Origin: Toxotes chatareus
Lineage: Eukaryota > Chordata > Actinopteri > Toxotidae
NCBI GenBank assembly: GCA_016801885.1
Contig: CM028884.1
Location: 2,480,001 to 2,544,000, forward strand
DNA length: 64,000 nucleotides
Direction: 5' to 3'
Positions 24,424-35,000 of the stretch are shown here, piece by piece. Numbering within the stretch: the first letter of the stretch is position 1; the number at the start of each line of letters is the position of its first letter. The position numbers were made by a program, and so were the translations under genes. Under the pieces are notes generated by a model. The model searched no databases. It was not told the DNA's origin and was given only the letters and a program-made list of their open reading frames with translations.

Positions 24424-26537
24424 AGTTTGGGCAACATAAAAGTCTTGCTGAAAACTGAGAACTACCCTACACATTACCATGTTGGACAGTGTGCATAGTG
24501 TGGACAGGACTAGAGTCAAGAACACTTGACGACTAAACTCAAACACACTTTATATTATAGCTGGTCTGCATTTGGCTAAGATATTTTAAGACATCAGTGT
24601 GCATGATGCCATGCCCATGATGTGTTGTCTTTTCTGGCGTGATCCCCTTGTCTGGTATATAAGAGTCAATATCCCTTGTTTTCAGTATCTGAGCAACACC
24701 TTGGATTTGAAACTGGAACATTAGTCAGTTAAATCACCTTTAGCCTAAAGCAGAGAAGGACTTTACCGGAGGCTTTGTGATCACCAGGCTGTGCCTGAGG
24801 GATGGCTTCTGGAAACTACCAAAGCTTCTCCACGAAGTCACTGCTCTGAGCAGAACTAAGAGCACTGGAATGATCTTCAAGAAGGAGGACCTGATCAATT
24901 TCCAAATCAAGCAAGGAATTAGCAAATAAAGAAACTGGGATAGAGTCTTAGTCTTGTTTCTGGAACAGTGGCTGTCACACAACAGAAGAAGTCGGGTTGG
25001 TTACTGACTTCATTTGGAGAGAGTTCCTGTTCTTGTATTTTGAGACAGAGGCTGAGACTTGTTGATTCAAGTCCCATTTTTGTTTTTTCAAACTGGATCT
25101 GGACAACATGTGTCAGGATAGTGGATCCTTGCTGTTGCTGTGCTATATTTTATTCTAAAAACAACAGGTGTCTCAGAAATCCTCAGTCAGTGTAATGTGG
25201 GTTGAATTTTCTCTCCGGCTGCTTGTCAGGATTACAGCGAAAAAGACCTTTCACTTAAACCACCAATTTCCTGGAAAAGCGGGTCTAACTTTCTTCTCCT
25301 AACATGCAGTCAAATATCTGAGATGCCATCAGGTAGGAAAGTTAATCTACCGCCCATTATAAAAAGTGATGAGAGATTCTATATCTAAGCTGCTTTTGTT
25401 TAAGACTATTCGTGAATGAACTTGCAAATTGGTCTGATCTGAAAACACAAAGCACTCTCTCACTCTTCATAACAGACTGGGTAAGTAGCTGGGCTGATGT
25501 GAATTGGTGAGAAACAGCCAGGAGTAAGAATCTCTTTCTGACATCAAAAGGCTGCCATCTCACTTCTGTCAGCTTAGGCAGGGAGGGATGACAGAGGGCC
25601 GCCAGGCAGACACGTATCCCTCTGCAAGCTGAGCCCACAGATGCCCCTGAATGGACGTCGATGCCGAGGCCTGAACTGGTGATGAAACCCTGGGTAAATA
25701 TGGTGCGAAAAGAAAGCTGAGAAAATGTCAACAGGTTTCCATCCCTGCAAGCGAGCCCTGGTTTAAAAAAAACAAAACATTTTGTTCAATTACAAGCTAA
25801 AAAAATCATGATGTTCCACTTTGTGAGTATATAGTTGGAGTTCTGTAAATCACTGTCCACTGCCACCGTTTGGCTCAGGGGGATCAGATGACCCTCACAT
25901 CTCTGTTGTATGTCTATACTCAGGGATGAAGACCTCTCTCTGACCTTCAGCTGAACTTTCGCTAAGTGTATTCATGAAGTTAGTTGGGTGACGTTCTCAT
26001 AGTGTAATAGAAGGAGTGGAAGGTGAGGGACTGTTAATTTGCCTTTGCCAGTTCAGGAATATGTGAGTTTTAGTTGGTGACTGGATCGATAAAGTGCGTA
26101 AACAGATCACATACAGAGCAATCAGGCAGAAAAACACAAGGATTAACAACCTGAAGGGGACAAAAAATATTTTTATAAACAATATGTGCGTCAAGTTGTG
26201 TTCATGGGAACAGTGAGATCTCTGGTATGGACCTCTGACCTTCAAAATACAAGGTAAAGTGGTTTATACCATTTGAAATGTAATCAGTTATTTATATCTG
26301 CTACATAACAGCATGTATTAATCATATAATACACCTGATAGACTGACAATGAGCTGAGGTGTATCGACACTGTCCTGTTTGATTATTGATACATTATTTG
26401 TATGTGAGCGGATATAATTTGTGCTTTAAGAATCACAGAGGAGCCATACAATGACTGACAGGCTGTGACTTGTGCTGTTTTCAATCTATTAAGTTCAGCA
26501 TGTAATATTCTAATATTTATGCTATTTTCTGACTCCT

Positions 26538-26562
26538 ATTATTATTATTATTATTATTAATT
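26538..26562. repeat. (ATT)n microsatellite
   Basis: Seven to eight ATT units just upstream of repeat copy B. Confidence 0.95.
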
Positions 26563-26602
26563 TGTGGATTCACTAAGCTGCAGTAACAATTAAAGGCTGT
26601 TA

Positions 26603-26748
26603 CATTACTTAAAGCTTTTTAATACTAAATTAAAATGTCATGCTTCCTTACTTCTTATAACTTATTAGTTGAGTAATGCATTAAAAATACAAGCATACCC
26701 TGCATGTTTATTTGTGCATATTTATTGTTTCCAATATATCTTTATTTC
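26603..26748. repeat. 146-bp dispersed repeat, copy B
   Basis: Direct-orientation partner of 19337-19482, 7.27 kb away. After the aligned block, copy B has extra sequence before similarity to copy A resumes weakly (TTACATTAATATTCAGTATTACTAAGTTG at about 26812). Confidence 0.85.
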
Positions 26749-27186
26749 CCTCTATTCCATCCAAATTATATCCAGATTTTCTTTTCTGTTCTGTCCTTAT
26801 CTCTGATAAATTACATTAATATTCAGTATTACTAAGTTGTTTTTGTTGTGCTACACTTATCTACCATACTAGTGTCACTAGGACACTAGGTCAAGGTCAA
26901 TGGCAGGCACACAAAACACACAACTTTAACACCAGAGACCAGGGTTCATGTTCCCATCTGTGCTTTGGTTTAGGCTGTGAGAGCATTTTGGTTAAAGTAG
27001 GAAAAAACTGTGATTTATGATAAATGTTAACAAGCAGTTTATGTCTCAGGTCACTGCAGACAAACTAAGTGCTGTGAGTGCCCAAACATAACTGTGAAAA
27101 AGTTTTATGATGCTGCAGATATTGGATATTTTGGTAGAAATGAAATAATTTGTCAATGAACATTTTGGAAACTTGGTTGATATATA

Positions 27187-27399
27187 CACTGTTGCTCATA
27201 AAGTTGGAATAAAATATATTTGACCTGTTCCCATGAAATGATTGTGACAATGTGATTTATTCTTGATAGATAAAGTGTATATCTTCTCAAAACTTTATTG
27301 ATCAATCTCTTCCAATGTCATTACTGATGTGTTTAAATAGGAATGAAAAATAGGAATGTGTCTGCAAACAAAATTATTCCAATTTTATGGACAACAGTG
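27187..27399. mobile_element. MITE copy 1 (Tc1/mariner-like, TA target site)
   Basis: The left end is CACTGTTGCTCATAAAGTTG and the right end, reversed, is CACTGTTGTCCATAAAATTG. Each is flanked by TA (27185-27186 and 27400-27401). At 213 bp it has no coding capacity. It shares its interior (TTCTTGATAGATAAAGTGTA) with the copy at 30131-30420, which lies in the opposite orientation. Confidence 0.88.
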
Positions 27400-27401
27400 T
27401 A

Positions 27402-30130
27402 TGTTATTTATATACCACTGCAGATTAGTGGCAGACAGGGTTGACTCTTCTGTGCCCACTCTTCCCGGGATGATTCTGCTTATTATCTTACAAACTTTAA
27501 TCCTGGTGAACTTTCAAACAAATGGTACTTACTGCAAGTGCAATCTAACACAATTCACTTATTGTCAGTGTTCACAGTTCTGACCTCAGCACTTTTCTCT
27601 CCCAGCTAATACTCTTGTTTACTGGCAGCAGTGTGGCTCATGTAATTGGGTAGACCTTCCCCTGGTCCATATTTTGGTACTGTAACAGAATATAGGCTTC
27701 TGCCTGAGTTGTGCTCTTTTTTTTCTATCTTGTATATTTTGCAACAAGTGGAGGAGCAGTGCGTTCTCATCACGGCCTGAAAAGAGCCTTTGTTTGGCTC
27801 TGAACACCTGGACAGAGTTATCTCAGTAGTTCAGACTCTCCCTCCCTCTTTCCTTCTCTCTCTCGCTCCCCCTCTTCTCTCTATCTGTCATTCTTTTTCA
27901 ATCTGAATTGTTCTCTTCTTCTCCCCTCCCCTCTCTCTGTTTTACGCTCTGTCTGTGTGTGTCCAACTGCAGCAGTGTGACTCAAAGTGCAGACAAATAA
28001 TAGACAGGCATGGGAAAGTGCTTTTAAAGTTTAAAGGGAAAGAAGCACGAGGTAAGAATGATATTTACAGTCGAGAACATTTTTAATGATCCTATTGAAG
28101 GTCAAGATCTCCCGAGTTTGATTCCAGACCAGGCCCAAGAGATTCTCAATTAAATCAGGACTGAGACCAGGGCAGTCAGGAGACCTGCTCAAGAACTTGA
28201 GTGTTGTTTTGTTTCAACCATGAAGGCAGTCTTTCCCTGAATTTTTAAATTGAATATACTTGGTGATTTAAATTAAATGCTTTTGTTGATCAGTCAGTAT
28301 ATAGGGGCAATTTGCAATTATTAACCATTTCTGTCCTGAATTAATGGATCGGCTTTATTCATTTAATAACATCATCAACTTCATTCCTTAATTTCTTATA
28401 TTTTGATACTGGACTGAGATACATTTGGGTGTAGGCAGCTGCTGCTTAATTTCTTTGTCTAAATCTTTTTAAAGTCACTCGGCTCTGTTTTGAGGCTGTA
28501 CTTTGCCTTGGTGTTGTACCAGTGTATGTGATATGTGTATTATAATATTATTACTATTCTCTTATTATTTGTTCCTCCATATGATTGCGCAAAAATGTGA
28601 CACTACAGCACCACATCAAGCTACAACCTCTAAAAGGAATTTTGATCAGTAGTTTTCATAACATCTACATATCTGTCCTCATTATTTTTATTTCTAATAT
28701 TCCCCTGGTTTATCTCCTATCTTATATTCACCAGATTTCATTTTCTTCCTTTGTTTGACTCCACAGAGCCGTGTGATCATAATGCACATACCTGCATGTT
28801 AAAAGCTCTATACTTATTGTACTTCATATGTTTACACTCATACACTTCCACTCAATGTCTTTTTATTTTTTGGTCACAATTGAATTTTATAATGTAATTT
28901 ACCTTCTGTATAATCCCCCTTTTCTTTGATGTACTGGATCCATTTGCTGCTACAACTCTCCACTTGGCACAGACAGAGATCTCTTTAGTTTTCTTTTATT
29001 TTATTTCTCGTTTCTTAAAATGAATTATATGACCCTGTCTCTTTACTCTGAAATGCTACTTAACCAACAACACATTCCCAACAGGACTTAATGCATCAAT
29101 TAGCTCTCTGGGTAGTGATTCTAATTGGCCTTGAAGCCCGCTGGTGGGAGGAGACTTGACCGACATTAGAAGGTGTGAAGTGCCAATTAGCCTGAGCAGC
29201 CAAGCCTGGAAGGAGAGGTCACCTGTCTCTACTTTCCCACGACAGGATGCTCTCCTAACCCTCAGTCAGTAAGAGGACAGAATATTCACTATATACAGTA
29301 GAAAATCCATGATCACAGAGCGATCGCATGCATATTTACTAGGTACCATGTTTAGATCAGTGTGAAAAACTCATAACTCAAATTGCATTAACTCTGATTT
29401 TGGGCTCAAAGTCTCAAAAAAAAAAAAAAACATCTGCACCAGATTAGGTGATATGCATCATATTTATAGGAGCATCACATCATTGTGCATTCATCATTTA
29501 ATTTCAACCATTTTTAAGAAATGAAATAAGCACAATAACAAAAACGTGTCAATAATAACTTTGTTGTTATTGTTCTGGGTGCTGATCAAACACAGTATGT
29601 GATGGTCATTTCCTCAAAGATTTTACAAATATCAATGAACAAATGCATCTCACACAACAGTATTTTAAATTATGTGTGGCACAAACAATAAAACAGCACT
29701 ACAGTACAGCACAGCATTATATCACTGTTATTTAATGTACGTAATGTAGTCTAGAATCTTTCTTATTGTTTATATAATCAGTAATAATATGTAGATTTAC
29801 CCTAATTAAAGGATAAATCTTCCCTAATTCTATATTTTCTCAGTCGAGAGACAACACTAACTGAGCCACATGGTTGCACTGGGTGGCACGTTCCTTGTGC
29901 ACACGTGTGTGAGCACACACACACACACACATTCTATGTTATTTTGACTCAGTCTCTCATACACAATCCTGCTATACCACTGAAGAGCCAAATATGAATC
30001 AAAAACAAAAAAAGGTCCCTAACAAATCTGCTATTTCCTCCTCTTTGAGTGACCTTTGATAAAAACTAGTCTGGTTGTTTTAGGAAATTACTGCACTTTT
30101 TATTTTTATTTTTATTTTTTATTGAAACTA
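27402..30130. other. Intergenic; possible regulatory stretch near 29040-29260
   Basis: No gene is recognised. The piece around 29040-29260 lacks repeats and carries three homeodomain-type cores (CAATTAG, CTAATTG, CAATTAG) plus AGGTCACCTG. A (CA)n array lies at 29914-29930. The pyrimidine-rich run at 27835-27960 is low complexity. Confidence 0.45.
29914..29930. repeat. (CA)n microsatellite, short
   Basis: Seventeen nt of CA repeats next to a palindromic TGTGCACACGTGTG patch. Confidence 0.9.
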
Positions 30131-30420
30131 CACTGTTTTCCATAAAGTTGGAATAATTTTGTTTTCAGACATATTCTTCTTTTTATTTGTAATTATGCAC
30201 ATCAGTAATCACACTGGAAGAGACTGATGACAAGATATACACTTTATCTATCAAGAACAAATCACATTGCCACGATTGTTTCATGAGAAGAGGCAAATTC
30301 CACTGTTCAGCGTCTTTGAGTACCCGGAAAAGCACTATACAAATTTGATGTATTATTATTATTGTTATTATTGTTGTTGTTGTTGTTATATATTTTATTC
30401 CAACTTTATGCAAAACAGTG
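30131..30420. mobile_element. MITE copy 2 with a nested insertion
   Basis: The ends CACTGTTTTCCATAAAGTTG and (reversed) CACTGTTTTGCATAAAGTTG are flanked by TA at 30129-30130 and 30421-30422. Aligned with copy 1 in reverse, it carries about 85-95 extra bases at roughly 30289-30385. The extra bases contain GAGTACCCGGAAAAGCACTA followed by ATT/GTT repeats, resembling the tail of a fish retroposon. The host MITE must therefore be older than this insert. Confidence 0.88.
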
Positions 30421-30422
30421 TA

Positions 30423-31589
30423 TATATCATTTTATATTATTCCCTATTATTACATTAGAGAGGAACATCTTAGGTAGGAACCAGTGGGTTTGGGGCTGAG
30501 TGTCACAGACAGTGTAGAGAAGTCAGGAGGTCTCATCCTTTAATGATTTAGAAAAAGCAGTGCACCGGTCAGATTCCCCTGGTCTCCCTCTGTCTGTGAC
30601 TGGAATAAATACTTGAAGAGACAGACACAGAACAGCAGTGGGCTCGATCTGAAGAACATTTATGGCGGCCCTGTTGATTTCTCACTCGCAGTTAATCCCT
30701 CAACTGTTTGAGAAAGCAACTCATCCCCTCCAGAGCAGGTTCCTGATTATTTGCATGGGTCTGGGCCAATGTTTTGCATTTCAACTTGCCCCCACCACCA
30801 CCACTACACACACACGCACACACATACACACACACACATCTTATCCTCCCTCTCACTCGTTCTGTCTCTCCCTCCTTTCAGTCAATCCCTTTGAGTCTCT
30901 CTCTCTCATTATAAAGTGTTAGAAACTTGCTGAAGTGAGAAATGAGCCTGTGAAAGCTCGTTGTCCTAATTAAACTTTGACATAAAGAGTGACAAGAAGC
31001 GATGAAGGGGAAACAATAGCAGACTGTGTATGAGTGCAAGTCTGGAGCAAGCAAGCAGCTTTGTCCCCAAGAACAAAAGCATTTGTTTGCATGTGTTCAA
31101 CTCCATTCAACTTCACCAGGCCCAGGTGCAAAAACCAACTTTGCGAGGAACATCACAACTGATAACACCTTTGCAAGGCTGATGAACTGGCCGCAGTCAG
31201 TCTAAGTAGACCGACGGAGGCAGATCAAAGCTGCTGTGTTGCGATGTAAATATTGTGCAGCAGAATGAATTCAGTCTAATTACTTTCATTGCCTGGACTA
31301 ATGGACACAGCCACATAATTCAGCTGTGAAATTTTACTCTTGACTCTCTCTTTGCCATTAGAGAGGTCTCCACACACACACACACACACCGCCTGAACGC
31401 ATGCATGAAAATTAAAATGCAGTATCTTTATTCACCATCTTCATGAGTGGAAATCAGAGCAGTTGCTACAGCAAGGTTCGTGGGGTGCAGTGAGTCTCAG
31501 GAGGGATAAACCATCAACCCGCAGCAGGGTTTTAGGACGTCTGCTGCAACAAGCATGATCCACTACAGCTCCATACCACATGGGACCTT
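30423..31589. other. Upstream flank of aldh1a3, candidate regulatory DNA
   Basis: CA-rich simple sequence is at 30805-30838 and 31371-31389. The interval 30940-31340 is free of repeats and has motifs such as CCTAATTAAA, GATCAAAG (TCF/LEF-like) and TTGTTTGC (forkhead-like). It lies 0.6-1 kb upstream of the aldh1a3 TATA box. Regulatory function is inferred only. Confidence 0.35.
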
Positions 31590-31664
31590 CAGAGGTTTGT
31601 GGAGTCCACGCTTCGGCGGGTCGGAGCTGTTTGGGCGGTGCGTGGAGGAGCAGCAGCATATTAA
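31590..31664 (+). pseudogene. Tc1/mariner transposase C-terminal remnant upstream of aldh1a3
   Basis: Twenty-four codons then TAA read FVESTLRRVGAVWAVRGG. This matches the end of fish Tc1-like transposases (F-M/V-ES-M-PRRV-x-AV-x-AARGG). It is followed by GATAGTCATAATGTTTTGGCCCATAAGTG, resembling the element's 3' end. The left part is not recognised. It lies about 260 bp upstream of the aldh1a3 TATA box. Confidence 0.75.
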
Positions 31665-31871
31665 AAAAGGGATAGTCATAATGTTTTGGCCCATAAGTGT
31701 GTGAAGGAAAAGGGGAACACCAAGTAAACATACTGTAGGCATGTCACACGGCACCATCTACCACACTATACAAACAGCATTCGTAACAAACGTGATACGT
31801 GTTGCAGGATGTTTCCAAGGTGCAGCAAAAACATAAGATTGCCCTCAGATAAGGGCCCTTGATATTTGATA

Positions 31872-31878
31872 GGGGCGG
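31872..31878 (+). promoter_or_regulatory. aldh1a3: GC box in the aldh1a3 promoter
   Basis: GGGGCGG, an Sp1/KLF-type element, lies 50 bp upstream of the TATA box. Confidence 0.55.
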
Positions 31879-31927
31879 AGCTGGGCTCTCCTCAACGGTT
31901 GTGGAGAGGGAGGAGTTCCATTATTCT

Positions 31928-31935
31928 TATAAAAA
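31928..31935 (+). promoter_or_regulatory. aldh1a3: TATA box of aldh1a3
   Basis: TATAAAAA is followed by the start codon 63 bp after its first base. A start of transcription about 30 bp downstream (near 31958) would leave a 5' UTR of about 33 nt. Confidence 0.7.
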
Positions 31936-31990
31936 GCCAGTGGAAGGGTTGACACTGTTGGGTACTCGGAGCAGTCAGTGCTGACCGAGA

Positions 31991-32089
31991 ATGGCACAGA
32001 ACGGAATAACAGAGAACGGAGTGACTGAAGGAATCCCAGCTTCGCCTTTCCCTCAGCCGGTCAGAGTCCAGGAGATCAGACACACCAAG
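31991..32089 (+). CDS. aldh1a3: aldh1a3 exon 1
   Basis: Residues 1-33 (MAQNGITENG ... QEIRHTK), the variable N-terminal extension. Donor GTAAGA. Confidence 0.92.
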
Positions 32090-35000
32090 GTAAGAGGGCT
32101 CTACACAGACACCCAGTCCAGCTGCTGCAGCTGCTGAGCGTCTCCCACTGTGTTTTTAACTTTGGTGATGATAATAAATCATGTGTCAGGTGTCAGCTGA
32201 GGCAGGAACCACAGCATTTACACACACTGTTCACTGTCCACAGATTTTTATCGACAATGAGTGGCACACATCCTGCAGAGGAAGGACGTTTCCAACTTTC
32301 AACCCGGCGACAGGTGTCAAAATCTGTGATGTGGAGGAAGCCGACAAAGTAAGGAGGCATCAGCCGCAGCTCTTCAGGCTTTATTTCATTATATAATATT
32401 AATAATAATAAATATTTAATCTGAGTAATTAGACTTGGCGCAGGCCTTCATACTGTAATAATTAAGAACTAAATCAACATCTCTTGCTGCTTTAGAGCTT
32501 TTCTGCTCTAAATACGTTTTTTTTTCTTCTTCTGCCAAACTTCACTAGAAAATCGGTTAATTAAAGGTTTTATATCTGTCAGTAGGGATGTCCATGAAAT
32601 AAAACATGACATAAGAACTTAATCACCTAAATGAGAACTTTTTTTTTTGCCGAATTTGTTCAGTATGTTATCTACGAAGTTGCTTTTTTATTTTTGGAGT
32701 TTTGGATTTTACACTGCTTTATTACCGCACGCCACGGGAGATTTTTAATGAAAGGTAATGTGGGAACTAATGTGGGAATGTTTTTAAAAAATATATAAGC
32801 TTAATGTTATTAACACCACTACTCTTACTGTTTCCACGTTTTCTAATATTGGCCTAATTGTGAGATGCAAACCGGCCATGAAATAAAATCATTCTGTGGG
32901 AATGTGTTGTATTTTCTGCGGATGAGCACTCTGTTAGATCCTACCTGTGTTGAAGTCCAGTGCTATCCTTTCAGGGGAGACCTGTGTGTCCTGTCACAGT
33001 GTCATTGTTATTTAATTTGTCTCATTTTTCTCTGTAGGAGGATGTGGACAAGGCGGTGGAGGCAGCCAAGGCGGCCAAGCAGAGGGGTTCTCTGTGGCGG
33101 AGGATGGACGCGTCCAGCCGCGGGAGGTTGCTGCACAAACTGGCCGACCTGATGGAGAGGGACCGGCTCCTGCTGGCGGTGGGCTCCCTCCCAGTACCTC
33201 CTACACCATAGCAATTTAAGACAGCTGCAACAGGTTACACACTGTTCAGTGTGATGGAAGGAAACAGTTCAAGAATTACAGAGGAATTTTACATTTTTAA
33301 GTAAAGATGCGCTGTTAATTTTAGCATCCTGTAAGTCTTCTTCAGTTAAATGATCTAGAGGGTAAATAAGTTTATTACAAATATTCTTAGTTATTGAGAA
33401 TCATTAGATTTACTTCAAACTAATTATTGTTTAATCCCAAAACTTAAAACAATGAATCAGTATCATGTGATGCGCTGCCAGATATTATGAACGGGTCAGT
33501 GTTTTAGTGACAACATGTTACTGCTTGATCACCATGATACTCAGCAGACTGTTATTAGGAATCTAAGCTCACCAGACTATGTTGTTATTGTTAAGTGTGG
33601 TGGTTCTTACATACAACCACACTGGACTCTGTCAGAGAGATGTTATCATGCTATTTGATTATCATCACTGACGCATTAGCATGTAATCAGCATTGCAATG
33701 TTATTGACTCCAAGTGGAGATGGTTGAGACTATATTAGATAATGTTAGGTTTATATTACTGTATAACAATATGTCATGTTTTATGGTCTTTATAGATTGT
33801 TGAAAATTTTTAATCACAGTAGTATTGTCAGATCTGGACAAACACTGGGCAGTAAACTGACTCCTGCTATATGCTTCAGCTGAATGACAGTAACAGGCCA
33901 CGTTAGCACTGACTGCAGTTTCCTTCTCTAGTGTTGCCTGTGATTTTATTTATAACAATAGATCTCAAGATTAGAACCAAGTCCTGTTTCATAAGCGACA
34001 AACCTATGGGATTTTCCTGCAGCTGTCCATGTGCTGTCATGACACTGACTTATTCATATCAGGGACTGGCCTATATTATTCAATGACATCATGACACTGT
34101 GACCCCACCCCGGTCTCTCTCTCTCCCTCTTTCTCTCTCTCTCTCACCCTCTCTTTCTCTTTGTAAGGCCTGCTGGATGTTACTTTCCCTCTGTTTCAGA
34201 CATTGTTTGGAATGAAATCCCCGTTGCTGTGCCTTTTCACTCTGTTTAGCTGCCAGCTTGCAGTAAGACTCAGATCTGTAAATGAACCCTAACAGATGTG
34301 AGTGAAGTAATAATACCAGATTGCATGTGACTGCTAATTGCAAACATGCTCTGGAGTGGTAGTGTGCAGGGTATGGCTAATTGTACTAAACTCCCAGCTA
34401 TGTTTGAGGAAATAAGGTCCAGATTCAGGCTGTTTAAAGGTACAGTAAAGTGGTACAGTGGTTTCAGTGTCTGCTAGAGCCACAGAGCCTCACTTCTTCT
34501 TATTCTTCCTTTTACAATGAAAAAAAGTAACTCCAGTAAACATGGCATAAATGTTGGAAAGGAGTATGGTACACGCTACAGTCTAAATCATGTCACACAC
34601 AATCAAACATGCTCATTATTATGTATCATAATCAATTATAAACTCAGTTTTACATGCTTGGCTCGGCTAATTGCCATGTATTTATCAAGACACCGTATTT
34701 TGCAGTGGACCTCTGTGGCTGACATCCCACTGCACCACCCTTGGCTCCACAGAGAAACTACCTCGCCAGCTATTTCAGGCTCATACAGCTCACTGCCTTT
34801 GTTAGGCTCTAAATTAATTCACCATTATTACAGTAATTATTATTATTATATCTGGAACCAATAAGTATAACATCATATTAAATTCCCGGTAATAAAACTG
34901 TTTGTAGATGGCCAGCAGAAACTTTATGGGCAACCTGCATTGTGCAAGAAGAGGCCTGAAAGGTACCAAAGATTATAGATATTGATTTAAGGATTACAGG

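Larger units (their letters stand above)
17836..27186. other. Intergenic, repeats and no gene seen
   Basis: It contains the first member of a 146-bp repeat pair (19337-19482), a dispersed repeat (20215-20480), a long (TG)n (24357-24420), the second member (26603-26748) and an (ATT)n array (26538-26562). Small ORFs here, up to 129 codons, either read through the TG array or resemble nothing known. Confidence 0.6.

Noticed and set aside
25357..25731. 124-codon minus-strand ORF
   Set aside because: Longest repeat-free ORF in the intergenic region, but its translation resembles no family I know and it has no splice or promoter context. Such lengths occur by chance in 64 kb.
27620..27700. Possible tRNA-like or SINE box A (GTGTGGCTCATGTAATTGGG)
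   Set aside because: No convincing box B or cloverleaf follows, so neither a tRNA gene nor a SINE is supported.
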